DNA of 64,000 nucleotides from Streptomyces sp. JB150 (GTDB lineage Bacteria; Actinomycetota; Actinomycetes; Streptomycetales; Streptomycetaceae): the NCBI RefSeq assembly GCF_011193355.1, contig NZ_CP049780.1, positions 6,476,534 to 6,540,533 of the forward strand. Direction: 5' to 3'. The notes under the pieces are model-generated. The model saw nothing but the letters and a program-made list of their open reading frames with translations, was not told where the DNA came from and ran no database searches. A program made the position numbers and the translations under genes. Position 1 is the first letter of the stretch, and every line of letters begins with the position of its first letter. Shown here in pieces: positions 1 through 8,138 of the stretch.

Positions 1-276
1 GGCCTTGTCGTGCTGCATGACCCGCAGCAGGACGAAGGTGTCCCCGGAGGCCGGGGCGAGGACCACACCGCGCCAGAACTGGTCGATGCGGATGGTCCGG
101 ATCTGCTTGTCCCGCGCGTTCGTCAGGCTCTCCAGCTTCAGTCCCGGGTCCTTGAAGAGCTGGTCCAGGGTGAGCCGGTGGAACTTCTCCCACGCGTCGA
201 GCACACCCTTCCTGACCGGCGGCTGGAGCTTGGGCAGTTCGGCGAAGAAGCCGATGTCGAAGGCGAGTTGGGGCAT
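1..276 (-). CDS. Probable UvrD-like helicase, N-terminal fragment
   Basis: This is the 5' part of a minus-strand gene that runs off the left edge. It opens at an ATG with the residues MPQLAFDIGFFAELPKL and continues without a stop for 92 codons. The segment DKQIRTIRIDQFWRGVVLAP followed by FVLLRVMQHD resembles, from memory, the short RelE/ParE-like N-terminal region of a family of actinobacterial UvrD/Rep-type helicases. No helicase motif lies inside the window, so the identification rests on recall of that N-terminus alone. A weak GGATCC sits just upstream of the start. It could instead be a stand-alone RelE-like protein. Confidence 0.5.
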   Translation of the reverse strand, partial: MPQLAFDIGFFAELPKLQPPVRKGVLDAWEKFHRLTLDQLFKDPGLKLESLTNARDKQIRTIRIDQFWRGVVLAPASGDTFVLLRVMQHDKA

Positions 277-326
277 GCGGGGGATCCTAGTGTCCGGGCG
301 GGCTGGTGTGCTGGGCGAAGGCCAGG

Positions 327-1937
327 TCAGGGGGAGGAGCCGGGGCTGCCGCCGTCGAGATCCAGACGGATGACGGCCAGGGTCTCGGCCACCTCGGCGG
401 TCAGTTCGTCGTCCGGGCCGAACACCACGCACAGGTCCGCGTGCAACGGCTCGAAGACGGCGAAGGCGTCGGCGGCCCGCTGCTGCGCGAGCAGCAGCAT
501 GCCGATGTCGCGGCGCAGTTCCACCGCGTTCTCGCTCACGTCGCCGTCGACGGCGCGGACGGCGGCGAGCACGCCGTGCAGCCCGGCCAGCGCCTCGGTC
601 ACCTGGCCGAGCTCTCCGCGGCAGCGCGCCGCCTGGGCCCGGCACTCCAGCGCCTCCTCGCTGTTCTGCCCGCTCACGCGTCCGTAGGCGTCGGCGAGCG
701 CCTCGAACTCCGGCAGCGCGGCCCGGTGGTCTCCCGCAAGCTGACGGCTCACCGCCCGCCACGTGCGCAGCCGCAGCACCGCCTTGCTCTCCGAGCCGAG
801 GGCACGCGCGGCCGGCTCGACCATCTCGCCCATCACCTCGGCGGCCTGCGCGTACCGTTCTTCCTCCATCAGGGCCAGGTAGTGCGCGTGCACCTCGCGG
901 ATCAGATCCCGCAGCGCCTCCCGCTCGGCCGCGGGGACGACGGGCGGCGCGTCCGGGCCGACGGCGGGCGCGGCGGGCCGCGCGCCGCCCGCGGTACCGG
1001 CGCGTGAGCGGGGCGCGTAGGGGTTGCGGAAGAGCCCGGTCGGGTCGGGCGCCCCGGCCGGCCCCGCCTCCTCGGGCGCGGACTCCTCGCCGGGCACCGG
1101 CAGGAAGGGCCGCAGCCGCTCGTACACCTCCTGCACGTCCGCCGGACGCGCCTCGGGCGCCTTGCGGAGCAGGTCCAGGACAAGCTCCTCCAGAGCCGCC
1201 GGCACGTCGGCGCGCAGCTGCCGCAGCGGCGTCGGGGCCGCGTTGACGTGCTGCGTCATCAGCTGCCACTCGCTGTCCCCGCTGAACAAGGGCCGACCGC
1301 ACAGCAGTTCGTGCAGCACGCAGCCCAGCGCATACAGGTCGGTGCGCGGCGTGACCCGCCCGCCGCGCACCTGTTCCGGCGCCATGTACTGGTGCGTTCC
1401 GAGCGGACTGCCGGTCGCCGTCAGCTTGGTGACGTCCGTGCGGAGCATGGCGGCGATGCCGAAGTCCAGCACCTTCACGGTGCCGTCCCGCGCGACCAGG
1501 ATGTTGCCCGGCTTGAGGTCGCGGTGCACCACGGGCACGTCGTGCGCGTACGACAGCACGGTAGCCACCTGCGCCGCCACGGCCACCGCCCACCTGACGG
1601 GGAGGGGGTGCTCCGGGTGCACGTACGCGGTCAGCGGCACCCCGTCGACCAGCTCCATCACCAGGAACAGCTGCTCGTACGAATCGTCGAGCACCGCGTC
1701 GTACACCTGCGGCACGCCCGGGTGCTGGATCCGCGCGGTGATCCGCGCCTCGCGCCGGAACCGCTTCTCCAGCTCCTCCGCCAGGTGCGGCGACGTCACG
1801 GCCTGCGGCCGGATCAGCTTCACCGCGACCGGCCGGTCCAGCACGGCGTCGTAGCCGCGCCAGACGTCCCCCATGCCGCCGTGGCGGAACTGCTCCAGCA
1901 GCTCGTAGCGTCCCGCGATCCGCCGTATGTCCGGCAC
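327..1937 (-). CDS. Serine/threonine protein kinase with C-terminal helical-repeat region
   Basis: A Hanks-type kinase of about 536 residues that phosphorylates Ser/Thr on unknown targets. From the GTG at 1937 it shows a glycine-rich loop (HGGMGDVW, residues 19-26), the ATP-anchoring Lys40, the catalytic loop HRDLKPGN (138-145), DFG (158-160) and APEQ (187-190). Residues from about 350 on are helical and repeat-like, as in TPR regions, suggesting protein contacts. No transmembrane segment is obvious, so it is probably cytosolic. The reading frame extends upstream through another gene, but the kinase homology begins at RIAGRYELL and a GGAG lies 4 nt before the GTG. The first Gly of the canonical loop is Arg here. 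It follows an RsbW-like ATPase, a common pairing in Streptomyces. Confidence 0.85.
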   Translation of the reverse strand: MPDIRRIAGRYELLEQFRHGGMGDVWRGYDAVLDRPVAVKLIRPQAVTSPHLAEELEKRFRREARITARIQHPGVPQVYDAVLDDSYEQLFLVMELVDGVPLTAYVHPEHPLPVRWAVAVAAQVATVLSYAHDVPVVHRDLKPGNILVARDGTVKVLDFGIAAMLRTDVTKLTATGSPLGTHQYMAPEQVRGGRVTPRTDLYALGCVLHELLCGRPLFSGDSEWQLMTQHVNAAPTPLRQLRADVPAALEELVLDLLRKAPEARPADVQEVYERLRPFLPVPGEESAPEEAGPAGAPDPTGLFRNPYAPRSRAGTAGGARPAAPAVGPDAPPVVPAAEREALRDLIREVHAHYLALMEEERYAQAAEVMGEMVEPAARALGSESKAVLRLRTWRAVSRQLAGDHRAALPEFEALADAYGRVSGQNSEEALECRAQAARCRGELGQVTEALAGLHGVLAAVRAVDGDVSENAVELRRDIGMLLLAQQRAADAFAVFEPLHADLCVVFGPDDELTAEVAETLAVIRLDLDGGSPGSSP

Positions 1938-2049
1938 CTGGCTCCGCCCCCGCCCCGTCGAGTGTCCGAAGTGGTCTTCGATGTGGTTGGGGATCAGTTT
2001 CGCGGGTGGGGTTTGGTCCGTCCAGCCAGGTCGCGGGAGGGTGGTCGGA

Positions 2050-2496
2050 TCAGGTAAGGAGGGGAGCGGCGCACTCCGCCCATACGGTCTTGCCGGGCCC
2101 GCCCCCGGCGCGGGGCGAGCAGCCCCAGCGGTCGGCCAGCGCCTCGACGAGCAGCAGCCCGCGCCCGCCGTCGCCGTCCTCCGGTGGGGTGGCGGGGAGG
2201 CGGGGAAGGCGTTCCCCGCGGGTGTCGCTGACCTCGATCCGTACGGTGCCGGTGGCCGGGTCGGCGGTGAGCAGGACGTGGAAGTCGCGGCCGGCGACGT
2301 GCCCGTGTCGTACGGCGTTGGCGTACAGCTCCGCCGCGACGAGCGTGACGACGTCGTGCGCGTCACTGCCGTACGGGACGCCCCAGGCGTCGAGCCGGTG
2401 CCCGCACAGCCGTCTGGCGAGGCGGACACCGCGCGGGGTGGAGCTGAAGCGCATCGCGAACTGGTGCAGCGTGAGGGGTGATCGTGCTGCGGTCAT
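2050..2496 (-). CDS. RsbW-like ATP-binding (anti-sigma-type) protein
   Basis: A 148-residue GHKL/HATPase-fold protein of the RsbW/SpoIIAB-like group abundant in Streptomyces. Visible motifs are the N-box AAELYANAVRHG (residues 53-64), the G1-type region VSDTRGE and the glycine-rich GDGGRGLLLVEALADRWG. Such proteins bind ATP and usually sequester sigma factors or anti-anti-sigma factors by phosphorylation. It is transcribed toward the kinase, 112 bp upstream of the kinase start, and is divergent from the HTH/DUF397 pair. The partner cannot be read from the sequence. Confidence 0.85.
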   Translation of the reverse strand: MTAARSPLTLHQFAMRFSSTPRGVRLARRLCGHRLDAWGVPYGSDAHDVVTLVAAELYANAVRHGHVAGRDFHVLLTADPATGTVRIEVSDTRGERLPRLPATPPEDGDGGRGLLLVEALADRWGCSPRAGGGPGKTVWAECAAPLLT

Positions 2497-2613
2497 GCAC
2501 TCACGGTGGCGCTCCGTGGCCTAGCGTGACCAGGGGTGACGCGCTGACGCGGGATCTTCGTCCGCTGGAGCGTCGGCCGTGTACGTGGTGGTACGTGGGG
2601 AGAGGCGCGAACG

Positions 2614-3468
2614 GTGACCGTACAGGACGAAGAGGCGGGGCAGCAGCGGCAACGGCGGCCGGAGGACGAGCCGGGGACGGGCGTGGTGACAGCGTTCGGG
2701 CGGCAGTTGAAGCTTCTGCGGACGCGGGCCGGACTGGAGCGGGCCGAGTTCGGCAAGCGGCTCGGCTACTCGGCGGACACGGTGGCGTCCATCGAGCAGG
2801 GGAGGCGGATCCCGCAGGCCCGGTTCATCGAGAAGGCGGACGAGGTGCTGGGGGCCGGCGGGGTGCTTGTGGCGTTGAAGGAGGAGGTGGGCAAGGCTCA
2901 GTATCCGGCCTACTTCCGGGACGCGGCTCGGCTTGAGGCCAGGGCGGCAGCGCTGAACCTCTACGCCGTGTATGCGGTGCCGGGCTTGTTGCAGACGGAG
3001 GACTACGCACGAGCCGTCTTTCAGATGCAGCGGCCGTTGCTGTCCGACGAGGTCATCGAGCAGCGCCTGGAGGCCCGTCTGGCTCGGCAGGAGGTATTCA
3101 GTCGGCAACCCGCGCCGCTGATGAGCTTCGTGATCGAAGAGGCGGTCTTGCGGAGACCGTTGGGGGGTCGGCAGGTCATGCGAGAGACGCTGGAACAAAT
3201 CTTGCTGACAGCCCAGTTGAGGCATGTTGAGGTGCAGGTCATGCCGACCGATCGCGAGGACAACGCCGCGTTAGGTGGTCCGTTCACGTTGATTGACACC
3301 GACAAGGGGCAGCGCATCGCGTACGCAGAAGTACAGGATGACAGTCGGCTGTACACCGAGGTAGCCAAGGTGCGTGAGTTGGAGGCTCGGTATGGCATCC
3401 TCCGGTCACAGGCCTTGACGCCGAGCGAGTCATCCGCCTTCATCGAAAAACTGATGGGAGAGTCATGA
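2614..3468 (+). CDS. XRE-family HTH regulator with DUF5753 domain
   Basis: A 284-residue DNA-binding protein. Residues about 27-82 form a lambda-repressor-like HTH (FGRQLKLLRTRAGLERAEFG then YSADTVASIEQGRR). The rest matches the DUF5753 domain, including YAVPGLLQTEDYARAV and the end region GGPFTLIDTDKG. In actinomycetes these proteins nearly always precede a DUF397 protein. The pair has been discussed as Scr1-type toxin-antitoxin-like or developmental control modules. The GTG start has GGGGAGAGG about 8 nt upstream. The stop overlaps the next start as ATGA. Codons near 3274 read GCG TTA GGT, a rare TTA leucine codon that in Streptomyces makes translation depend on the bldA tRNA. Confidence 0.88.
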   Translation: MTVQDEEAGQQRQRRPEDEPGTGVVTAFGRQLKLLRTRAGLERAEFGKRLGYSADTVASIEQGRRIPQARFIEKADEVLGAGGVLVALKEEVGKAQYPAYFRDAARLEARAAALNLYAVYAVPGLLQTEDYARAVFQMQRPLLSDEVIEQRLEARLARQEVFSRQPAPLMSFVIEEAVLRRPLGGRQVMRETLEQILLTAQLRHVEVQVMPTDREDNAALGGPFTLIDTDKGQRIAYAEVQDDSRLYTEVAKVRELEARYGILRSQALTPSESSAFIEKLMGES

Positions 3469-3668
3469 GCGTTCGCATAGCGCACGCCGTGCCAGAAGCC
3501 GCCTGGCGCAAGAGCAGCTATAGCACAGGTGGCGGCGGGGAGTGCTTGGAGATCGCTGCCGTTTCCGGAGCTGTCCTGGTCAGGGATTCGAAGCGGCCGG
3601 AAGGAGAGCGACTGGCCGTCGGGGCGGAGGCGTGGGCAGACTTCGTGCAGTTGGCCGCCGGGCGCTGA
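3465..3668 (+). CDS. DUF397 domain protein
   Basis: A 67-residue protein with the DUF397 signature: AWRKSSYSTGGGGECLEIA, then VLVRDSKRPEG and a final WADFVQLAAG. DUF397 proteins are small partners of the upstream DUF5753 HTH regulators. Their exact activity is not settled, and toxin-like and co-regulator roles have both been proposed. Its ATG lies inside the stop of the HTH gene (ATGA), so the two are translationally coupled. A terminator hairpin follows directly. Confidence 0.88.
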   Translation: MSVRIAHAVPEAAWRKSSYSTGGGGECLEIAAVSGAVLVRDSKRPEGERLAVGAEAWADFVQLAAGR

Positions 3669-3689
3669 GCTGGCGGACGTACGACGAAC

Positions 3690-3722
3690 AGGGCTCGGCG
3701 CGATTCACTCGCACCGAGCCCT
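3690..3722. terminator. Bidirectional terminator hairpin
   Basis: A perfect 9-bp stem (AGGGCTCGG at 3690-3698, CCGAGCCCT at 3714-3722) with a 15-nt loop lies between the convergent DUF397 gene and hsdR. There is no T-tract, as is usual in Streptomyces. Its position suggests it ends transcription from both sides. Confidence 0.7.
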
Positions 3723-3729
3723 CCCCGTG

Positions 3730-6700
3730 TCAGATGTCGTCCAGCCCTTCCTCCCGGCGGATCATCCGCCAGGCCGCGCGGCGGGCGCTGCGGTCGAGGT
3801 TGGACTTGAAGTTCCGGTCCGTGCCGAAGTACCGCTGGCCGAGGGTCTCGATCGTGGAGACATGATCCATCATGTTCTCCTCGAACTTCTTGTCGAAGAC
3901 GATGCCGAAGTTCTCCTCGTCATTGACGAGGGCGGCGGCCCGGACCTTCGGGTCCTCCTTGGTGGCGTTGAACGCCGGGAGGACGTCCTCCTCGGTGAAC
4001 TCCGTGCCGAACTTGGCGTTGAACTTCTCGATCAGCTCGGACAGCAGTGACTTTTCGGCGTCCTTCGCGCCGCCGACCCCGTCACCGAACCCCTTGAGCT
4101 CAGCGGCGCCCTCAGGGCTGAGGGACACGTCGTGCTCGCCGGTCTTCTCGACGCGCAGGTGGCTGAGGTCGACCTCGCCTATGTCGACTCCACCGTCCGC
4201 GAGGCGGGGGAGGCGGTTGAGCAGGTAGCGGCCGTACAGGTACAGGCGCTCCAGCTCGGCGTCGTGGTACGGCACGATCTGCGCCAGAAAGCCGTACTTG
4301 CGGACGTAGTCGTTGAGATTGGCCCGGAAGTCCTCGGCCGTCTCGACGTCGTCCTCCTCCTCGCTCTCCAGGAGGGCGGTGAAGCGGGTGACGGCGGGGG
4401 AGAGGAGCCGGTACAGCTCGGCGTGCAGCTTCTCCCACTTGGCCTGGGAGCCGCCGGCCTTCTCCTGCGCCGCGAAGTACGCGGAGACGAACTCGTCCAT
4501 GTCCTGCTCCGAGATGATCGGCGCGGACATGACGCGGCTCTGAGCTGTGTAGAGGAGGTTCGGGTCGGAGGGCAGGGTGTGCGCCTCCTCGAAGTACGGA
4601 CGGAAGGCGTCCTGGATGTCCTCGGCGTCGTTGACGAAGTCTAGGACGGCGAGGTCGGCCTGAGACTTGCGTTCGGCGGTGCGGTTGAGGCGGGAGAGGG
4701 TCTGCACGGCGGCGATGCCGGTCAGCGTCTTGTTGACGTACATCGTCGTCAGGAGCGGCTGGTCGAAGCCGGTCTGGTACTTCTCGGCGACGACCAGGAT
4801 CCGGTACTCCTGCTGCCCCTTGCCGCCGGCCTTTACGGTCTTGTCGTCGGCACGGGTGTAGCCGAACGCCTTCGGCAGTGCGCTCTCCGGTAGGCCGCCG
4901 TTCTCCTTGCTCTCGGTGGTCTCCTCGCCGTCGATGGTGAGGGACCCGGAGAAGGCGACCAGAACGCCGAGGTCCGGGTACCTGGTGTCGTAGTTGCGGT
5001 CGGCGATGTAACTGCGAATGGCGCGGGCCATCTCCACGGCGGACTGGCGGGAAGCCGTGACGACCATGGCCTTGGCGCGCCCGCCGAGCCGGCCACGGGT
5101 GTGGGCGACGAAGTGCTCGACGATCACCTGGGCGTGCTGGGAGACGGTGTGCTCGTGGGTGAGCGCGAACCGGGCGAGGAGGGAGTTCGCCTTGGAGGGG
5201 TCGACCTCCTTTTCGTCCGGGTTCTGGTTCACCAGTTTCCAGTAGGTGTTGTACGTAACGTAGTTGCGCAGCGGGTCGAGGATGAAGCCTTCCTCGATGG
5301 CCTGGCGCATGGAGTAGGTGTGGAAGGGCCGATAGACGGTCTTGCCGTTCTCCACGCCTTCCGTGCCGAAGAGTTCGAGGGTCTTGGCCTTGGGGGTGGC
5401 GGTGAAGGCGAAGTAGGAAAGGTTGGCGGCCCGGGAGCGCTCCACCGCCTTCGCCTTGAGCTTGTCGTCTACAGTGACCGCGGTCGCGCCCTCGTCGTCC
5501 GAGTCGGCGTCCAGGCCGAGGTCGCGCAGGGCGGACTTCACGGCGGTGGCGGCGTCGCCGGACTGGGAAGAGTGCGCCTCGTCCACGATGATCGCGAAAC
5601 GGGTGCCCTTGATCTCGGTGGGGTTGCGCTTGATGTAGTCCAGCAGAGCCGGGAACGAGTGCAGGGTGACCGTGACGATCTTCCCGGTGTCCCGGGAGAG
5701 GGCACGGGCGAGCTGCTCGCTTTTGGCCCCGTGCTTCTCGTCGATCTTCACGACCAAGCCGTCGGTCTGCGAGAAGCTGCCGACGGTCGCCGAGAGCTGA
5801 GCGTCTAGCGCGCGGCGGTCGGTGATGACGATGACCTTGTCGAACACGGGCTCACCCGGCTTGATACGACCGTCGGCGAGGGCGTCGGGTCGCAGGACCG
5901 CGGGATCGTTGCGGGCGTGCAGGTCGCTGAGGCGGTGAGCCAGCCAGCCGATGGTGTTCGACTTGCCGGAGCCGGCGGAGGCCATGACCAGGTAGTTCTG
6001 GCCGGCACCGTGAACGGACGCGTGCGCGGTGAGCTTCCGTACCACGTCCCACTGGTGGAAGCGGGGGAAGATCGTCGTCCTGGTGGTGCTGCCGCCGGGC
6101 GTCTTGTGCTTCTGCTGGTGCACGAAACGCTGGAGCAGGTCGAGCCAGTTGTCCCGCTGCCAGACCTCTTCCCAGAGGTAGGAGGTGGCGTACTTGCCAG
6201 GGGCCGTGGGCGCAGGGTTGCCGGCGCCGCCGGGCTGGCCGGGGCCGTTCGATCCGGTGTTGAAGGGCAGGAACTGGGTGCTCTTGCCGCGCAGCTGCGT
6301 GGTGACGAAGACCAGGTCCGGGTCGACGGCGAAGTTGGCGATCACGCGGCGCGTGAAGATCAGCTCGGTCGGGTCCCGGTCGGTCCGGTACTGCTCCTTG
6401 GCCTGCTCGACACCCTGTCCGGTGAGCGGGTTCTTCAGCTCGGCGGTGGCGACGGGGATGCCGTTGAGGAACAGGGTGAGGTCGAGGCGGTGGCCCCAGT
6501 CGGCCTGCTTGGTGGCGTAGGGGAGCTCCCGGACGACGGTGAGGCGGTTGGCGCGGTAGCCGTTGAGGACCGAGTCGGCGGAAATGAGGTTGGGCTTGAA
6601 GTAGGCAACGCGGAGACGGACCCCGCGGTCCTTCACGCCGTTGCGGAGGACGTGGAGGAGGCCGTCATCGGCGATGGCTCGGTCAAGACGCTGGGCGAAA

Positions 6701-6912
6701 CCGCGCTGGGCCTCGTTGGGGTCACCGCCGTAGACGGTGAGCAGTTCGCTCCACTCGTTGGGCTGGGTCGCACCGATGAAGGTGAAGAGCTCCTTGGTGT
6801 CGAGCCCGAGGTCGGCCTGGTAGTCCTCGGGGTTCGCCTCGCGCCAGCCGCGCTCACAGAGGGCGGCGACGATGGCGGCCCCGAAGGAGGACTCGTCGTG
6901 CACGGGGCTCAT
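3730..6912 (-). CDS. hsdR: Type I restriction enzyme, R subunit (HsdR)
   Basis: The motor and nuclease subunit (1060 residues) of a type I restriction-modification complex, which translocates and cuts unmethylated DNA. The N-terminal PD-(D/E)xK nuclease is visible as D144 with E158-L-K160 (GIPVATAELKNP). The SF2 translocase has Walker A ASAGSGKSN (311-319), DEAH (444-447) and motif III FTATPK (503-508). The C-terminal third is helical and presumably docks on HsdM/HsdS. The ATG overlaps the hsdS stop as ATGA, completing an M-S-R operon. Length and motifs look intact. A Gly/Pro-rich insertion near residues 218-240 is unusual but probably just a linker. Confidence 0.95.
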   Translation of the reverse strand: MSPVHDESSFGAAIVAALCERGWREANPEDYQADLGLDTKELFTFIGATQPNEWSELLTVYGGDPNEAQRGFAQRLDRAIADDGLLHVLRNGVKDRGVRLRVAYFKPNLISADSVLNGYRANRLTVVRELPYATKQADWGHRLDLTLFLNGIPVATAELKNPLTGQGVEQAKEQYRTDRDPTELIFTRRVIANFAVDPDLVFVTTQLRGKSTQFLPFNTGSNGPGQPGGAGNPAPTAPGKYATSYLWEEVWQRDNWLDLLQRFVHQQKHKTPGGSTTRTTIFPRFHQWDVVRKLTAHASVHGAGQNYLVMASAGSGKSNTIGWLAHRLSDLHARNDPAVLRPDALADGRIKPGEPVFDKVIVITDRRALDAQLSATVGSFSQTDGLVVKIDEKHGAKSEQLARALSRDTGKIVTVTLHSFPALLDYIKRNPTEIKGTRFAIIVDEAHSSQSGDAATAVKSALRDLGLDADSDDEGATAVTVDDKLKAKAVERSRAANLSYFAFTATPKAKTLELFGTEGVENGKTVYRPFHTYSMRQAIEEGFILDPLRNYVTYNTYWKLVNQNPDEKEVDPSKANSLLARFALTHEHTVSQHAQVIVEHFVAHTRGRLGGRAKAMVVTASRQSAVEMARAIRSYIADRNYDTRYPDLGVLVAFSGSLTIDGEETTESKENGGLPESALPKAFGYTRADDKTVKAGGKGQQEYRILVVAEKYQTGFDQPLLTTMYVNKTLTGIAAVQTLSRLNRTAERKSQADLAVLDFVNDAEDIQDAFRPYFEEAHTLPSDPNLLYTAQSRVMSAPIISEQDMDEFVSAYFAAQEKAGGSQAKWEKLHAELYRLLSPAVTRFTALLESEEEDDVETAEDFRANLNDYVRKYGFLAQIVPYHDAELERLYLYGRYLLNRLPRLADGGVDIGEVDLSHLRVEKTGEHDVSLSPEGAAELKGFGDGVGGAKDAEKSLLSELIEKFNAKFGTEFTEEDVLPAFNATKEDPKVRAAALVNDEENFGIVFDKKFEENMMDHVSTIETLGQRYFGTDRNFKSNLDRSARRAAWRMIRREEGLDDI

Positions 6913-8138
6913 GCGGAGACTCCTTCGGTGACGTTGCGGCCGCTGGCGGTGGATACGTCGAACTGGCCGGTTACGGCGGCGGTGATGAGGGCTTGGCGGC
7001 GCTCCTTCAAGAGATCGATTTGTTCGGACATGGCACGGCGAAGCATCTCTCGGCGCTCCAAGGCGTCTTCGATCCGCGCAGCGATTACTTCCTGTGCGGG
7101 CAATGACGGAACATCAAGATCAAGGTTAGCGATGTCGCCGAGCCCCAACCCAACCTTCGTTCCTCCATAACTGTTCATCCGTAGCGTCTGTTTTGACCGG
7201 GCGGACTTCAGTGCGTAGGCCAGCCACTTAGGGGAGCAGGTCGTCGGGTTGGGTCGGACGAGGGCGACGTGTTGGCTGACGTTTCCGTCAGCGCCACGTT
7301 CATCCACCAAGGCAACCGACCCAATATCTGCGGTGATGCTGACGAGGATGTCACCTACGTGAGTGCGAGACCTCTCGCGTTCCGGTCCGGGTTCGGCGTC
7401 GACGTAGAGCGAGTCCCGGAGGTCGAGCTGGATACCCCGCCTCGGAATGTTGGTGATCCGCAGGAACAAGCTGCCGCTGTCGGCAACGAGGTCACCCCAG
7501 CCGCGCGGGCCGCTTGTGATCTTCGTGGCCAGATGCTTGAGGCGAGCGGGCTGACCGCTGGCACGATCAAGCATCTCAGTGACGACGCTGTCGTCGGATT
7601 GCTCCAGCAGGGCTGTTTGTCGGGTGCGGTGTGCAAGCAGGGCATCCATTCGGGCAGTTTCGGCGTCGAGGAAATCGGCGATGCGGTGTTGCTCTGCCAG
7701 TGGAGGCAGATTGATTTCCACAGCGCCGAGTTCTTCAGCATTGAGGTGAGATTGAGCTGCCCGAGAGCTTGCCAGCTTCATTTGTTCAACAGCAGCGGAG
7801 CTCAGCAGGGACCAGGCAGCGTACCTAGAGTCGATGGTGAGAGGAGTGACGCGCAGATCATATCCCGGAGCGCTTCCAGCCCACTCCCTGGGTACCCTCG
7901 CTGAATCTCCGGTGTGTGCGCCGCTCCGAACGACAAGAATTTCTCCTTCGGTCAGCAGGGGAGCCCTATTGAGGGGAAGATTTTCGGGCTTAGCCCGAAG
8001 AAGATCCTTTTCGGTGATTTGGCCGCGGGAGATGTTGGTTGCCCGGATAATGGGGATACCGGACTCGGAAAGGGGTGGCGGTTGGCCAAGTCCGTATTGA
8101 ATGCGAGCTACGCGTTTCAGTGGCGTCACAGCAATCAC
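6909..8138 (-). CDS. hsdS: Type I restriction-modification specificity subunit (HsdS)
   Basis: The DNA-recognition subunit, about 409 residues, directing methylation and restriction to a bipartite site. Two target-recognition domains are separated by the conserved helical spacer LPPLAEQHRIADFLDAETAR. The second repeats the pattern with VPSLPAQEVIAARIEDALER and ends in DLLKERRQALITAAVTG, a typical HsdS ending. I place the start at GTG 8138 (VIAVTPLKRVARIQYG) because it overlaps the hsdM stop as GTGA and gives the normal N-terminus; the frame is open further upstream inside hsdM. Its base composition looks lower in GC than hsdR and hsdM, as often seen in exchangeable specificity genes. The recognition sequence cannot be deduced. 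Confidence 0.93.
   Translation of the reverse strand: MIAVTPLKRVARIQYGLGQPPPLSESGIPIIRATNISRGQITEKDLLRAKPENLPLNRAPLLTEGEILVVRSGAHTGDSARVPREWAGSAPGYDLRVTPLTIDSRYAAWSLLSSAAVEQMKLASSRAAQSHLNAEELGAVEINLPPLAEQHRIADFLDAETARMDALLAHRTRQTALLEQSDDSVVTEMLDRASGQPARLKHLATKITSGPRGWGDLVADSGSLFLRITNIPRRGIQLDLRDSLYVDAEPGPERERSRTHVGDILVSITADIGSVALVDERGADGNVSQHVALVRPNPTTCSPKWLAYALKSARSKQTLRMNSYGGTKVGLGLGDIANLDLDVPSLPAQEVIAARIEDALERREMLRRAMSEQIDLLKERRQALITAAVTGQFDVSTASGRNVTEGVSA

Noticed and set aside
1938..2429. N-terminal extension of the kinase into the ATPase gene
   Set aside because: The extension is the antisense-free alternative frame of the RsbW-like gene, with Ser/Arg/Pro-rich composition. Kinase homology starts at the GTG 1937 region.
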